DNA of 64,000 nt from Sapria himalayana (GCA_029783825.1 JAREIK010012298.1:1-64000), one strand, 5' to 3'. Counted from the stretch's first letter, positions 25,866 through 38,247 are shown. Notes: generated by a model from the sequence alone, not told the origin. Translations and numbers: made by a program.

Positions 25866-26823
25866 GAATACATAGACAATAAATATAAACACATAAAATG
25901 TTTATTAAAAAAATAGTCATATAAATGTTTATATATATGAATATAAAGGTATACATTAACATTTATATAGTAGATGTGTGTGTGTGTTTGTATGTCTTTA
26001 TATATGTTTATTATGATTTAAATATGTTTATACATGTTTAAATACATTTATACAAGTCTATATATGCTTGTAAATATTTATGTATGCCACAAATAAAACT
26101 TATATTAAAAAAAATAATTATATATAAATGTTTATAAATGAATATAGACATATATATGCATTTATATAGGTGTGTGTGTGTGTGTGTCTGTCTGTGTGTG
26201 TTTAAATATGTTTATAAATAATTAAATATGTTTGTAAATGTTTAAATTTGTTTAAATATGTTTATATAAGTCTATATGCTTGTAAATATTTATGTATGTG
26301 TTTAGTTAAGGTTATATACATTTATAAACATTTACCTTCCATTATATAAGGTTATATATATGTTTATAAATATTTATATACACTTATATATGTTTATTAA
26401 TATTTATATAAGTTTATATATGTTTATAAATATTCATATGCATTTATAAGAATTTGTATTTATTTATGAAAATTTATATATCTTTAAATATGTTTTTATA
26501 AATCTATTTATTTTTATGGTTTTATAAATATTTATTTAAGTATATATATGTTTATGCAAGTTTATACTCATTTTAATATATTAATATATGCTTTTATTTG
26601 TTTATAAACACTTACATAAGTTTATATGCACTTATAAACATTTATATAAGTTTATATTTGTTTATAATAGCTTATACGATTTTATATACATGTATAAACA
26701 TTTGTATAAGTTCATATTTGTTTTTATATCTTTATAAAGATTTATATATGTTTATACCCATTTATTAATATTTATATTCATCTATAAACATTTACACATG
26801 TTTATTTATGTTTATATTTGTTT

Positions 26824-26824
<1 letters not shown>
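24290..26824. repeat. TTTATATATGTTTATAAA-type low-complexity block, about 2.5 kb
   Basis: Variants of TTTATATATGTTTATAAATATT recur in quasi-periodic fashion with TA and TG runs between them. Inside, a block of about 58 bp beginning AATCACAAAATATATATAAA occurs twice, at about 25667 and 25760. A GC-richer SINE-like insertion interrupts the block at 25234. Apparent short frames are composition artefacts. Confidence 0.85.
25234..25427 (-). mobile_element. Probable SINE insertion
   Basis: On the minus strand the segment begins with GAGCATGACTGTCC. It has a B-box-like GAGTTTGATCC about 30 bp in and ends with GATACAAAAAAAA. Its composition contrasts sharply with the surrounding TTTATA block. AAGTTT flanks both sides, a weak target duplication. 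The poly-A end and overall size match the better defined SINE at 9767, although the sequences differ. Confidence 0.45.

Positions 26825-26825
<1 letters not shown>

Positions 26826-26868
<43 letters not shown>
26826..26868. repeat. (CA)n microsatellite
   Basis: An uninterrupted CA run of about 21 units at the end of the TTTATA block. Confidence 0.95.
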
Positions 26869-26869
<1 letters not shown>

Positions 26870-27875
26870 TGCTTGATGGAAACTACATGCCACATTAGGA
26901 CATAAGTGAATTGCTTGGAAGAAAGGCAAGTTTCCTCTATCTTAGTGAAAGGGATAGCTAATGGGGATCAAAGTAGTAACCCAAAGTTTGCATATTTCAT
27001 ACCCCACCATCCAAACAATACTATTGTTTATATGTGTGTGTATGCGTGTCAACATTTTTGAAAATATTTTAAAATCCTATTATTTTGGAAAGATTTCAAA
27101 AACTTAGGTTTTTTTTATGATGATGTGTGTGGGTGTATATGGGAAATTTTAGTTGTAACATATAAAGTGCACCAAAAAATATAAATATTTTGTCTTAGTG
27201 CCTTTTTTTTATATTTTCGAAAATTAAGGTTCTTTTTTTATAATTATTTTATAGATTGTTCACTAAACTATAATTCACCCAATAATTTCTAATAAATTAT
27301 CTTTTGGGACATCAACTAAAAAATATTTACAAAAAAAAAAAAGATTCATTTTTTATCGGATTTCTTTCTAGGTATAGAGAAAATGATTGTGTGTCATCAA
27401 GTCCACACTTATGGGTATTATATCACTAGGGATATAGCTATTATGTGTTTCAATGTAATATTTTTCAAGTAAAAGTCATTTTTAATCGCTTGGTCCAAGA
27501 GAATGCACATTTAGACATCATAGTAGTATGTTCATTCTTGCATCCAATTGTTACTCCTCATAGAAGGGTAATCACTTGCCATGCTCCTATGCCTATATAA
27601 GATGCTTGGCTGGCCCTAAGGACAATATTATGATAACTCATGGAGCATTGTGTCAGAGAAAGAAGTCTAATATGAGTGTTTCACAATCACATGAGACGAG
27701 GTGTGAATCCTCCTAAGAGGAGGGAGAAGAGGATTGAGAGTCTTTTATAATCTCAACCTAAACGTATATACTAGATATGTAAGTCTTGATATTCTTTTTT
27801 TGTGATTCTTACCTTTGGCCTTTAAGAGATGCATTCACGCTTTTTGTGACATGGATCATGAAGTTATTATATAAT
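26869..27875. other. Unrecognised intergenic DNA
   Basis: No gene is seen. A TATATAAGATGC box near 27592 followed by pyrimidine-poor leader-like sequence could belong to the lost 5' part of the neighbouring Copia remnant, but no LTR pair is visible. Confidence 0.4.
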
Positions 27876-28760
27876 ATTAATAGTATATATTGATGATATT
27901 CAAAAAAACTTGTTAGTTGAATATATCCCAACTCAAGTTGTTTATAGAAACATAGTTTCAAACAAAAAATTTATGATACTTAAATATTTTCTTGCTATAG
28001 AAGTTGCTTACTCACCTGGTATGATTTTTTTTTCTCAAAAAAGATATATTTTGTATGTTTTGTTTGATCTTAATATTATAAAATATGTAAATATTGATTC
28101 ACCACTTGATCCAGGAATATACTTATATACATGCATTGATTTCTCACTTAATTTTACTAAATACAAGAGGACCATAGAAAAACTGAACTATCTAATAATA
28201 ATCAAACTAAATATTGTTATATTCTATCAATTATAATCATATGAACTTAAATCATAGAATCATAAATCCTTGAAGAAGACTCTAGTAATCAAATTTTATT
28301 TAAAGATCAGGAACAAATTCGGATAGAAATATATTTAAATTTCAATTGGGCTCAAATGATCATATAGAATAAATTTACTGTATGATTTCGTATTTTTCTT
28401 GGAGATAATGTCATCTTCTAAAAAAATAAAAGATAAGATTACTTGTGATTTTCAATAAATCAATCATTAATTAGTAATGTCTTGCTAATTTAGCTGTCAA
28501 TGATATTATCTTATCATAATCAAATAGCTTGACATTTTGATACAACTTAGCACTCTACAAGCATATAAACCATATTGAAATTGATTGTTATTTTATATAG
28601 ATTAAGATTGAATATTGTTTGATAGTTATTGTTAAGTACTTATTAGCGAGCAGATTGCAAGTATCTTTATGAAAATTTCTAAATGATCACATGATGCTTT
28701 TAATCTCTTCTAATTTTAGTGTTTATGACTGGTAAGTACCATTTTAACAAGAGTATTAAG
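27876..28760 (+). pseudogene. Copia C remnant: RT C-terminus and RNase H
   Basis: The translation opens with LIVYIDDI (the RT active-site YVDD variant). It continues with LKYFLAIEVAYSPGMIFFSQ, DSPLDPG and KLNYLIII, matching the Copia RT thumb. After several stops it reaches RNase H-like IEIYLNFNWA and KHINHIEIDCYFI, which corresponds to the TKHIEVDCHFIRE motif, and a terminal VYDW near 28728. Everything upstream of the RT active site is missing. The family differs from Copia A/D by its ID-loop wording. Confidence 0.75.
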
Positions 28761-29959
28761 GTTTGATTTAAATATTTAATTATTTATTTTGTTTTTCCTT
28801 TTATTATTTGGGAGCATCTAGCATGAAAGCTATCCCAAACCACACACACACACACATAGTAGAAATTATATTTTTATAAAAAAATAGTTATTTAAAACAA
28901 AATATTTTCTTTTTTCTCTTGTTCCCCTTCCCTAAATCCACCAAAGACTAAAACCCTAAACAACCCTAGAGACAAACATTGATGTCCATAGATTTTCTTG
29001 TCTTCCATTAATATTATACTAAAACTAGAAGTCTAGCTACTTATTTCTAATTTTAAACTGTTTAGATATTGCTGATAATGCAAACTCAAAAACAAAAATA
29101 TCAAAAAACATGAAAATACAAGATTTATGGATATATCTACATATATCAAGATATAACCATCAATATTTTGACATAGAATATGAATAGGTAATAATATAAA
29201 AAAATAAAATTAAAATATAATAGATATTATATATTATATAATTAATGATATAAAATTAAATCATATCAAATTGATCATTCATAAATATTCATTTTATAAT
29301 ATTATTTACTTGATATAAATGTAATAAAATTTTTATTAAAATATAAACATTTATGATATTTAGATCTATTAAATATAAACATCAAATAATATTCAATTAT
29401 ATTTTATTTAAATATAAACATAATATATCAACAATATTAAAAATTAATATTATTTAGTTATTACGTATTGAGTAAAAAACTCATTTAAATATATCACTAT
29501 AGCATTCACATTTATTTAAAATAAAATTATTATTAAATTAAATTATATTTTATTATATTATAAATATTAATTTAGAAGATTTAGATTTTAGTATATCAAA
29601 ATAAAAAAAATAATAAAAATATAATTTATTTCCCTTATTACATTCATATAATATTATTACTATTCTAATTTTTGTTCATATCTTACATATTTTTTATAAA
29701 TTTTAAATTTGATTCAAATATACATTTTCAAACAATTAAAATATCTAAATATATCTAGACAAATCACAAACATATTTCACTATATCTAAATATATCACAT
29801 ATATATCAGCATAAATCTTTTCATAAAATTATTTTTTACATATATACATACTCAAGATAATCCATATATCTATGATATATATCATACATTTCTATTTATC
29901 ATTATTAACATGTCAATCAATACATATTTTTATACCCTATATTATGTCATTAACCAAAA
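28761..29959. other. AT-rich intergenic DNA
   Basis: No gene seen. A short CA run lies at about 28840-28856. The rest is strongly AT-rich. Confidence 0.6.
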
Positions 29960-30225
29960 ACATATAATATGTGTATGTATATTTGTATGTGTGTGTGTAT
30001 ACGTGTATATATATACATGTGTGTGTGTTTATGTGTGTGTGTGTGTGTGTGTGTATACATGTATATATATACATGTGTGTGTGTATTTGTGTGTGCGTGT
30101 GTGTGTGTGTGTGCGCGTGTGTGTGTGTGTGCGTGCGTGTGTATAGCTATATATATATATATATTAATATATAGGTGTGATTGTGTGTGTGTGTGGTATA
30201 GTTATGCATGTGTAGTTGTATAATT
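29960..30225. repeat. TG/ATAC microsatellite cluster
   Basis: Alternating TG runs and ATATATAC blocks, with a roughly 50-bp unit beginning TGTATACATGTATATATA repeated twice. Cys-Val-rich frames over it are artefacts. It lies about 220 bp beyond the RPL10 stop codon. Confidence 0.9.
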
Positions 30226-30445
30226 ATGCATATATTTAACAATACAAACTTATAGAACTATCTATATAAATAACTATATAAGCACGGACGAAATGAAAAA
30301 CAGAATCCAAAAAACAAAAGAGAGGCCAGTTCAGAAAACATCAGCTTCTAGTAGAATTCATATAAAAGAAACAACACAAATGGAGGGCCTTGGTTGGGCA
30401 ATGATGGCAGCAGAAGAAATTTATCCTGTGGGGTGTAAGCAACGC

Positions 30446-30514
30446 TTAAGCAGTGGCAGGCAAAAAGGCTCTACCAGGCAGCCTTCGGGACAACGGACCA
30501 TGACATCCAAGAAG
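30446..30514 (-). other. RPL10: RPL10 exon 4 with stop codon
   Basis: 69 bp after acceptor CTGGCAG, encoding 22 residues beginning LLGCHGPL and ending at TAA 30448-30446. Confidence 0.9.
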
Positions 30515-31214
30515 CTGCCAGAAACGCAGACAGAAAGAAAAGCACGATTTTAATGGCATCATAAGCAGCAGCCCAGGTGGCGAAACCCATCAGAGAATAA
30601 CAGCTCAAGGGAAGACAAACCTTAGCATTCACCCCATCAGAAACAATTCGATTCTCTGCCTTCAGCTTCAGATATTCATCTCGATCAAACTTGGTAAAAC
30701 CCCTGAAACACAGTTTATCTTCAACATTTCGCCTTGTATGGAGGTTTCAGATTGGTATATACATACATACATACATACATACATACATGTATGTGTAAGT
30801 ATGTGTGTGTGTGTGTGTGTGTGGCTATAATTATAGTTATATAGCTAGGTATATATGTGGAGGTGATAACCAATACACAAGGCATATTCTAACTTTCTTA
30901 CTCCTAACCCTGAGAGATAGCACCCTTGAGTATAAAACTATTGTAATCACACTGAGAAAACCTCTAATAAATACACGTACAACAATAACTTCTCAGATAA
31001 TCAACAATATCAATGTTATATATATTAAATTTTATAATTCTTATAAGATTCATTATATTTATATTTTTGTGATTATATATATATGTGTATGCGTGTGTAT
31101 GTATGTATGTGTGTGTATTCAAAGTTATATAGTCACACATATATAACTATATATATATATATATAATAACTACACACACACACACATATATATAACTATA
31201 TACATATATAAATG

Positions 31215-31254
<40 letters not shown>

Positions 31255-31383
31255 TATATTTTATTTCAAAATTAATTATATTTATATTTGAATTAAATAT
31301 GTTTGTGATCATATGTGTGTGTGTGTGTGTATATTTGAAGTTATATAGTCATATATATAACTATATACATATATAATGTAACT

Positions 31384-31422
<39 letters not shown>

Positions 31423-32443
31423 AAACTATCTATAAATGTAACTATTCATAGTTAATTATATATTTAAATAACTAAATAACTATATACACAACTATACCAT
31501 ATATAGGCAACTATATATATATAAATATGTGTGTGTGTGTGTGTGTGACTATATGTAGATATCTATTTAACAATTTTAATACCAGCCTTCAAGTTCGACT
31601 CTAGATAATCAACTGCACCAAACTTCATAAAACAGGCGAAACACATAATCTTAAGGCAGTCATGTCCAATGGAGGATTCTGACAGAAGGAAGAACATACC
31701 ACTTCTTGCTGACAATGATCTTCTGACAGCCAGGAAACTTAAATTTGGCCCTGCGAAGGGCTTCTGCAGCATGCTGAGCATTGCTGTCTTTGCATCGAAC
31801 AGATAGAAGGACCTGGCCTATTCCAACTCGAGCACATGTTCCAAGTGGCTTCCCAAAGGCGCCCCTCATGCCAGTTTGAAGCCTATCAGCTCCAGCACAG
31901 GAAAGCATCTTGTTGATGCGAAGAACGTGGTAAGGATGAACCCTAACACGCAGATGGAAAGCATCCTTGCCAGCAAACTTGGTCATGTACTTGTTGCAGG
32001 CAATTCTGGCTGCCTCAAGAGCTTCGCTAGAAACATTCTCCTTCTCCCAAGACACCAAGTGGACGCAGTATGCAAACTCGTCCACTCCTTTCTTCTTCAT
32101 CCCCACATCATAAATCTTAATCTTTGGTTCAGGAACGCCCCTACAGTATCGTGATTTTGGGTAGGGCTTGTTTTTAATTTGCCTGTAGCATCTAGCAGGC
32201 CCTGAAACTCAGAAAAAATCCATTTTTAGTTTTAGAGGAATTTCACATATTGTTGTTTGCTTTCATATGAATTAAGGAAGAACTAAGCTAGGGTCTTCTA
32301 GCCCCGAGTTCTGTTCATCATTCACATGATGCAACACCAAAAAAAAAAAAAAAAAAAAAAAAACACCCAGATAAGAACTGCATAAATTGAACAAATGGAG
32401 CAAGTATGGAAGACTAAAAATGTTCAAGAACACTAGCAATTAA

Positions 32444-32489
<46 letters not shown>

Positions 32490-33099
32490 AGGTCAAAATG
32501 AAATATTAAATTGGGTTGATGATTTTCACCATGTCCACATCAAAAATTCCAAAGGAGTTTCTCATTTTTTTACTTCTATAAAATGAGAGTTTCTCCTCGT
32601 TTATAATTCACCACAATCTCAAGTATTTTTACCTTGTAGTTCTTTATGATCTAGTTTACTTTGAAGTAATAAGTTGAATTTTCAATTACTAATTATTACT
32701 GTAAGTTCTATTTTTATAACTGTGATATTAGAGATAAGTTTTAGGATAAAAGTTTTTAGATTAATGCATGTTTAAAAAATTTTTGTCAAAGAAGTGATAG
32801 CATCAAAGTTTGTGATTTTAAGAGGTATTATGGTATCTCTACTAACCTAAGAAAATTTCTTTAAGTATTTAAAATAAATATTTATTTTTATTTTAATGTA
32901 TTATTCACTATAAAAGTAAAATAAATAGCAACAAAATTTAAGTAAATAAATTCAACAAAAATAATATTATATTATTGAAAATGAATATCATAATAATTTG
33001 GAAAAAATAATTATTTAGCGAAAAAAATCATCAAAATTATTAAAAATAAATAAAATATAATGAACAATAATATAATTATCAATTCAAAAAAAAGAAAAA

Positions 33100-33130
<31 letters not shown>

Positions 33131-36100
33131 TCAATTTACATTTATCATTTGCTGATGGAATATTATCTAATATAACAAAAAAATAAGATATCAAAAGAGA
33201 TTTGAGATACTCTCAAAAAATTATACAAAGCTACTCTACTTCACAAAAATAATTTTTTTAATAGAAGACTTTATACTCTTTGAATGACAAAAGTCATAAT
33301 AGCAATAAACTATATCAATATATTGAATATTTAATTTTCTCAACTTACTACGTTGGGTTATAAGATTGAAGAATGCAAAGATGCTAAGATTCAATTTCAA
33401 AGTCCGTCTAATTCGTATGATAAACTTAAAATCAATCTAATGAACAATATTATTATGGACTATCTAATCTTTAATAATATTGCAATTGATATTTTAGAAA
33501 AAAAAAACATATTCAAAAACAAAGAAGACAAATATAAAAATTCACAACAAACAAAAAAAATACAAGTAGGATCAATAAAACATATCCTCAATAAGAATCA
33601 AAATCATAATAGATAAAAATGAAAAAGTAAGAAAATTATTAAATATTATAATTATGACAAAAAAAAAAACACTTCAAAAATGATTATTAAAATAAGAAGA
33701 AAAATAGAAACACATAGTTAACAAATACTCAAAGAAATATAATGAGAATCAGGAATGATAATAATATTCTATACAACAAAGCAACAATAATGATTAAGAA
33801 TAAAAAATAATTTGTTGATGTTTGATTACACTAGTCTTAAGAACATCAAAACACAATATCTTGAAAAAAGAATTCTGCAATTTTGAATCAATCTTATGAT
33901 ATTTAGTAAACATGAATAATGATCATATTTTGAAAATTATTAGTAATAATATTATAGAAATAAAGATATTTAATAATATAGTTCACACCATTCAGGAGTT
34001 ATGCGAAATACATGAAAAAAAACTATTATCTCTAGAACAAATAGATAATCTTAGATATAAAATTTATATTAAAAATCAAATTATAAAAATTATAAGAGAT
34101 GTGCTTATACTTATAAAAACAAAAATGATTAAGATAAATTTATTTATGCTTAAAAATACATTCCAAAGAACTAATATATACATTAAATTAATTAGCAAAT
34201 AGAAAGAGTCAACGATAATATAATATTTAAAACTAAGTCACATATCAAATATTAAATTGAAAGATTTTTTCTAATAGAAAAATATTTCAATGACTCAAAT
34301 TAGTATATCTATCTTTTTGTATTCATTATATTACAAGTAAGCAACATAAATTAAAATTAGGTAGATCAATTATCAGAAAAATACATTTTAAGCTTGATTC
34401 ATTCTATATATAAGAATTACCAAAAATATTCATATGAGAAGCAAAATGAGACTACTATTATTGCACTAAAGTGAAGAAAGCTCAATAAACACACATGAAC
34501 ACGATGCAAAGCATAGCACAAATAAAACTGCTGGTCATTTCATAAAACATATATGTTTGATTGACCTCTCTCGATGCTTTTTTTTGGGTGACTCACCAAC
34601 CAGCCCACCAATCGATCGATAGGTATTCTAGTCATTGAGCCTTTAATTTTCGTATTTCTTTGTTCTTTTTTAATTTATTCACTTCAAGGCTGGTTCTAAC
34701 GCCACATAATATCATACACACTTTTTATATATCTATTTACATTATTGGTTACACGCTATCAGAGAAAGCAATAGGAGGTTCAGTCAAAAATATTTACCAT
34801 GTACTTCAATCCAAATAAGCAAGACAAATCTCTCTATCTATCTATCTATACGCAATTTCAATAAGAGTTTAGCCAGCTCATCACTGATTTGAGGCCAATA
34901 ACCTGTGACTCATTTGTTAACCATATGTAGTTAGGTATTCACTCATGTAGGACATTTCTATAAGATCCCACTACCCATTAGAATATTAACAATAAAAATA
35001 TAATCTTTATAAAAAAATAATTTCAAAGAAAAAATATAAATAATTACACGTCAAATAAATTTTAAAAAATTGGGTAACCAAAAATAATCGGACAAAAAAA
35101 ACTTAATTTTTACATAGAAAATACCAGAGAACAAGATACAATAAAAAATCAAATCTAAGGCTCTAAAAATTAATCAACCGACATATAAAAAAATTATTAA
35201 CTTAACATTTAGAATATGTTACAGAGAACAATATTACATACAATCTTTTAACAAATAATGAAGAATCATTAATATTGAATGAAGCTACAAATAACTTAAA
35301 TATGTTTCTATGGACAACAACAATACCCAAAAAAATTAAGACTTTACACAAAAAACAAGACATAAAAACTAATATTATTACCACATGCAAAAAAATATTA
35401 GAAACAAATAAGTCTACAAGATCAAGCAAAAAAAAAGTATTAGGCAATAAAAAGGCATTAACTTCAACAAAAAAAATTTCTTGGTGATTCATCTTTCAAA
35501 AATCAGAATAGTCATAATTTTCTCTGCTTCTTTCAATTTATATTTTGAGCAATTAAATATCAAAATTATATTTATTTAGATAAAACTTATAGAATAACTT
35601 TATATTCTTCAATCATAAGATTTTACTAAAACTGACAATGAGAATTTAATTTACAGGATAAAAGATTTAATTCATTCATCATTACCACTAAGTACAATAA
35701 ATTCAAATCAGATCATTGTACACTCAAAAAAATTTAAAGATAAAAACAACTTTATCATTTTGTTATTTTACATGAATTATATCATAATAGCATAGCTCAA
35801 TAAATATCAAATCTAAAAATTAAAGAAATAGTTGACTACAAAGTTTCATATAAAGAATTTAAGATTAACAAATAAGAGTATATCAATTATAACAAAATCT
35901 CATGGTGCTTCAATATACAAAATAATGAGCCAATTTCTATTTTAATTTTTGTTAATTTCAAGTCATTGTGAAATATATATAACAACACCAAAGAAAAAAG
36001 ATGGGCTATATGTTGAGTATCATATACATCAATTATAAGATATTTAAAATAAACTATAATTTGCACAAGATCAAATATTACACAAAAAATATAAATAATT

Positions 36101-37193
36101 AATCAGTTTATGAGAAATCCTAGCAAAAAATATTATAGTACTATAAAAAAAATTTTCAAATATATTAGAGAACCTTAAATGATGAATTATATTATAAAGA
36201 TTAAACCTTATTATCAAATACTATATTAAATTCAAACTAAGCAAAAAATATTACTAACAAGTCAACAACCGACTATGTGTTTGCTTTTACTAAAGAATTA
36301 TAAGTTAAATTTCAAACTTATAGTATATAATGTCTACTTCTATGACAGATGTAAAATATATTACAACTACACAAACTACTAAAAAAATTAATCTGGTTAC
36401 AATTACATATTCAACTAGAAGAAATTGACACAAACAAAAGAAAATAACTTAATTTTGTGAAAAATAGAGCATTATATACTTTAAAAATCTGATATTTCAA
36501 TCAAACAAATAACACATCATAATACAATATTACTAAATATGAAAAAAATACATAAAAAAATATGGATGTGTAAAAAATGCACACTAATAAAAACCTAGCA
36601 ACTATTATGAGCAAACCAATCAACACTGATAAATTTGTATGGTATAGAATCTCATATAACTTAGCAATAACATAAACAAGCATAAAACAAACAAGTGAAG
36701 ATGCTAAGCTTAAATTAGAAATATATAATGCCAAAATAGAATATTAAAATAGATAGTTGAGCTTTAATTTGCCCAAATCAAAAAATTAAAAAATATATAT
36801 TTTTAAATTATTGCAGTAGATTGATTTTGTATAACAATATATATTCAGCCAAACACCATGACATCTTGTCTGTGCTTTTCATGATCAAAAAGTATAAAAC
36901 TTGCATTCCCAAATGCATTCGTGTCAACTACTAAAATATAGAATTCGATGGAAATATATATAGGCCTATATAACTTGCATTCCCCTTCGACGTAGTTGGC
37001 AAATCCGATTTTTGTAAAACTGTATACAAAATGTACGGCCCATCGAAAACAATACAAAAAAGTATGTCGAAGGGGAAGAAGAAACTGGCCTGCTAGAATC
37101 TACAGACGATAAATTCAATTCGTAATTTCTAACTAAACGTTGCAAATACAAAACAATTCAAACATAAGACTAATCAAATTTACTTCTTCCCAT
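30446..37193 (-). CDS. RPL10: 60S ribosomal protein L10 (uL16), four exons, spliced
   Basis: This encodes the large-subunit protein uL16 (QM protein), which helps form the tRNA corridor near the peptidyl-transferase centre and acts late in 60S maturation. Exons on the minus strand are 37193-37184, 32201-31700, 30702-30621 and 30514-30446, all with GT-AG introns. They join in frame to 220 residues, the normal plant length. Exon 1 holds only MGR plus one base. Exon 2 starts [18 protein letters not shown] and carries the conserved [19 protein letters not shown]. Exon 3 encodes [11 protein letters not shown] through DGVNAK. Exon 4 encodes LLGCHGPL to the final PATA. The exon positions match the usual plant RPL10 pattern. 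The frame is intact, so it is probably functional. Odd points are a 5-kb first intron filled by an antisense Copia and a few substitutions at usually conserved sites, for example FPGC where FPGR is usual. Confidence 0.92.
30621..30702 (-). other. RPL10: RPL10 exon 3
   Basis: 82 bp between acceptor TTTCAG and donor GTTTGT. It completes the split Trp codon and adds 27 residues, ending DGVNAK in phase 0. Confidence 0.9.
30703..31699 (-). repeat. RPL10 intron 2, largely microsatellite
   Basis: The 997-bp intron is filled with TACA, TG, CA and TA runs (about 30757-30825, 31080-31250, 31310-31430 and 31525-31560). The splice sites are intact. Confidence 0.8.
31700..32201 (-). other. RPL10: RPL10 exon 2
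   Basis: 502 bp between acceptor TTTCAG and donor GTATGT. It encodes 166 complete codons plus two split codons and holds most of the uL16 fold. Confidence 0.92.
33350..36480 (+). pseudogene. Copia D: decayed gag-pol inside RPL10 intron 1
   Basis: Plus-strand order is canonical. The gag segment [20 protein letters not shown] lies at about 33415. Protease and preintegrase sequence follows at 33912-34200 ([12 protein letters not shown], then [15 protein letters not shown]). Integrase-like text appears near 34320-34420. A linker with IKTLHKKQD and [15 protein letters not shown] lies at 35330-35470. RT text resembling KRFDSF and [18 protein letters not shown] follows at 35660-35790. The RT end [20 protein letters not shown] is near 36100, and RNase H with TTEAEYI-like text near 36340-36400. 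Every segment has stops, and there is an unexplained stretch at 34500-35000. It is antisense to RPL10. No LTR pair was found. Confidence 0.72.
36801..37030. repeat. Segment repeated at 63768-64000
   Basis: AGTATAAAACTTGCATTCCC and neighbouring blocks such as CCAAACACCAT, ATTCGATGGAAAT and TTCCCCTTCGA occur in the same order and strand at 63768-64000, with roughly 80-85 percent identity by eye. Here it lies in intron 1, ending about 150 bp from exon 1. Confidence 0.85.
37184..37193 (-). other. RPL10: RPL10 coding exon 1 (start codon)
   Basis: ATGGGAAGAA followed by GTAAAT reads Met-Gly-Arg plus the first base of a second Arg. The GG that opens exon 2 completes that codon, giving the conserved MGRRPARCYR start. 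It is the only position I found upstream of exon 2 where sequence, splice donor and phase all agree. Confidence 0.85.
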
Positions 37194-37330
37194 TGCGACT
37201 GCTTGTGAATTTCGATCAATATATCAAAAGCCTAACGCTGCTTAGATATATCGAAAACCTATCGCTGCGGCTGGCGGTAAATCTAAGTAGGGACTCGGGT
37301 TCGGGTTTGGGTTCGGGTTTGGGTTCGGAA
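37194..37330 (-). promoter_or_regulatory. RPL10 5' leader and telobox-like promoter repeat
   Basis: Upstream of the start codon the gene strand holds a repeated 12-mer CCGAACCCAAAC (37296-37328 on the plus strand). It resembles the AAACCCTA telo-box common in plant ribosomal protein promoters, but with CCGAA in place of CCTAA. The transcription start cannot be read from the sequence. Confidence 0.5.
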
Positions 37331-37829
37331 AGTTGAAATACAATACAATATTCGAAAATAATTATGTTTTGTTACCCTAAATTTTTCATAATAAAAAAAA
37401 AATGTACTTGATTCTAAAATAATTATGTTATGCAGTTTTGAGCACTAAAATTTGTCCTCTAAAATATTGAAAAAAAAATATTTTTGATTTAATTATTTAA
37501 TAAAATATCATTGAAAACCATGACATTTTAAAACTATAATTAAGAACACATGAGATTTGAATCTATGGTAGCATTTGTTTTTTTTTTTCTTAATGCTGAA
37601 TAAAATTCTTTTTTTATATTAATGTACTTAATAACAATAAGTATTAAGTAGTTTATTTTTTTTACTTAATGTTAAATAGATAAGTAGAGACCGAATTAAG
37701 AGTTCTAATTTTGTGTGAGTGAGCTTTTTCTGAATTAAAAAAAAGTCAAATTTTTTGACTTTTTAATTTTAGTTATTTTTTCAAAAAATTCAATAATAAT
37801 AAACCACACATTAATCATCATAATAGGAG
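37331..37829. other. AT-rich DNA upstream of RPL10
   Basis: No gene seen. Probable distal promoter and intergenic DNA. Confidence 0.5.
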
Positions 37830-38235
37830 CAAAATGAAATATTTATATATAAATAAAAAATAAATAAAAACACATATATAAATATACATAACTATATATA
37901 TATATAGATATATAAACATATAATAGATATAAGAACATATATATAGATATAAGAACGTATATTCAACAAACATAAATATATGTATGTATATACACATACA
38001 TATAAACATATATGTGTGTGTGGGTGGGTGGGTGTGTGTGTGTGTACACACACATATAAATATGCACACACACACACATATTTATATGTACATACATATA
38101 TATATGTGTGTGTGTGTGTATTGATATATAATCATATATAAATATATTTATATAGTTATGTATAATTACACACATACATACATACATACAAATATATATA
38201 TATATATATATTTATATGTTTGTGTGTGTGTGTGT
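37830..38235. repeat. TATA/CA/TG microsatellite cluster
   Basis: Mixed TATATA, CACACA, GTGGGTGG and CATACATA runs. The His-Thr and Cys-Val frames over them are artefacts. Confidence 0.9.
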
Positions 38236-38247
38236 GTTTAAGTTGTG

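Larger units (their letters stand above)
32202..37183 (-). other. RPL10 intron 1, about 5 kb
   Basis: Bounded by donor GTAAAT (37183) and acceptor TTTCAG (32202). It contains an A run at about 32339-32363, a TA run at about 32449-32483, another at about 33102-33125, an antisense decayed Copia and, next to exon 1, a segment repeated at the right end of the window. Confidence 0.85.

Noticed and set aside
26869..27035. Possible SINE-like segment with a TTTGATCCCC word
   Set aside because: The B-box match is weak and no tail or flanking duplication is visible.
29910..30225. Cys/Val-rich frames
   Set aside because: Readings of TG and ATAC microsatellites.
37016..37027. Alternative RPL10 exon 1 (ATGGGCC followed by GT on the minus strand)
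   Set aside because: It would give MGRPARC, lacking the conserved second Arg. The site at 37193 gives the exact MGRRPARC start with correct phase.
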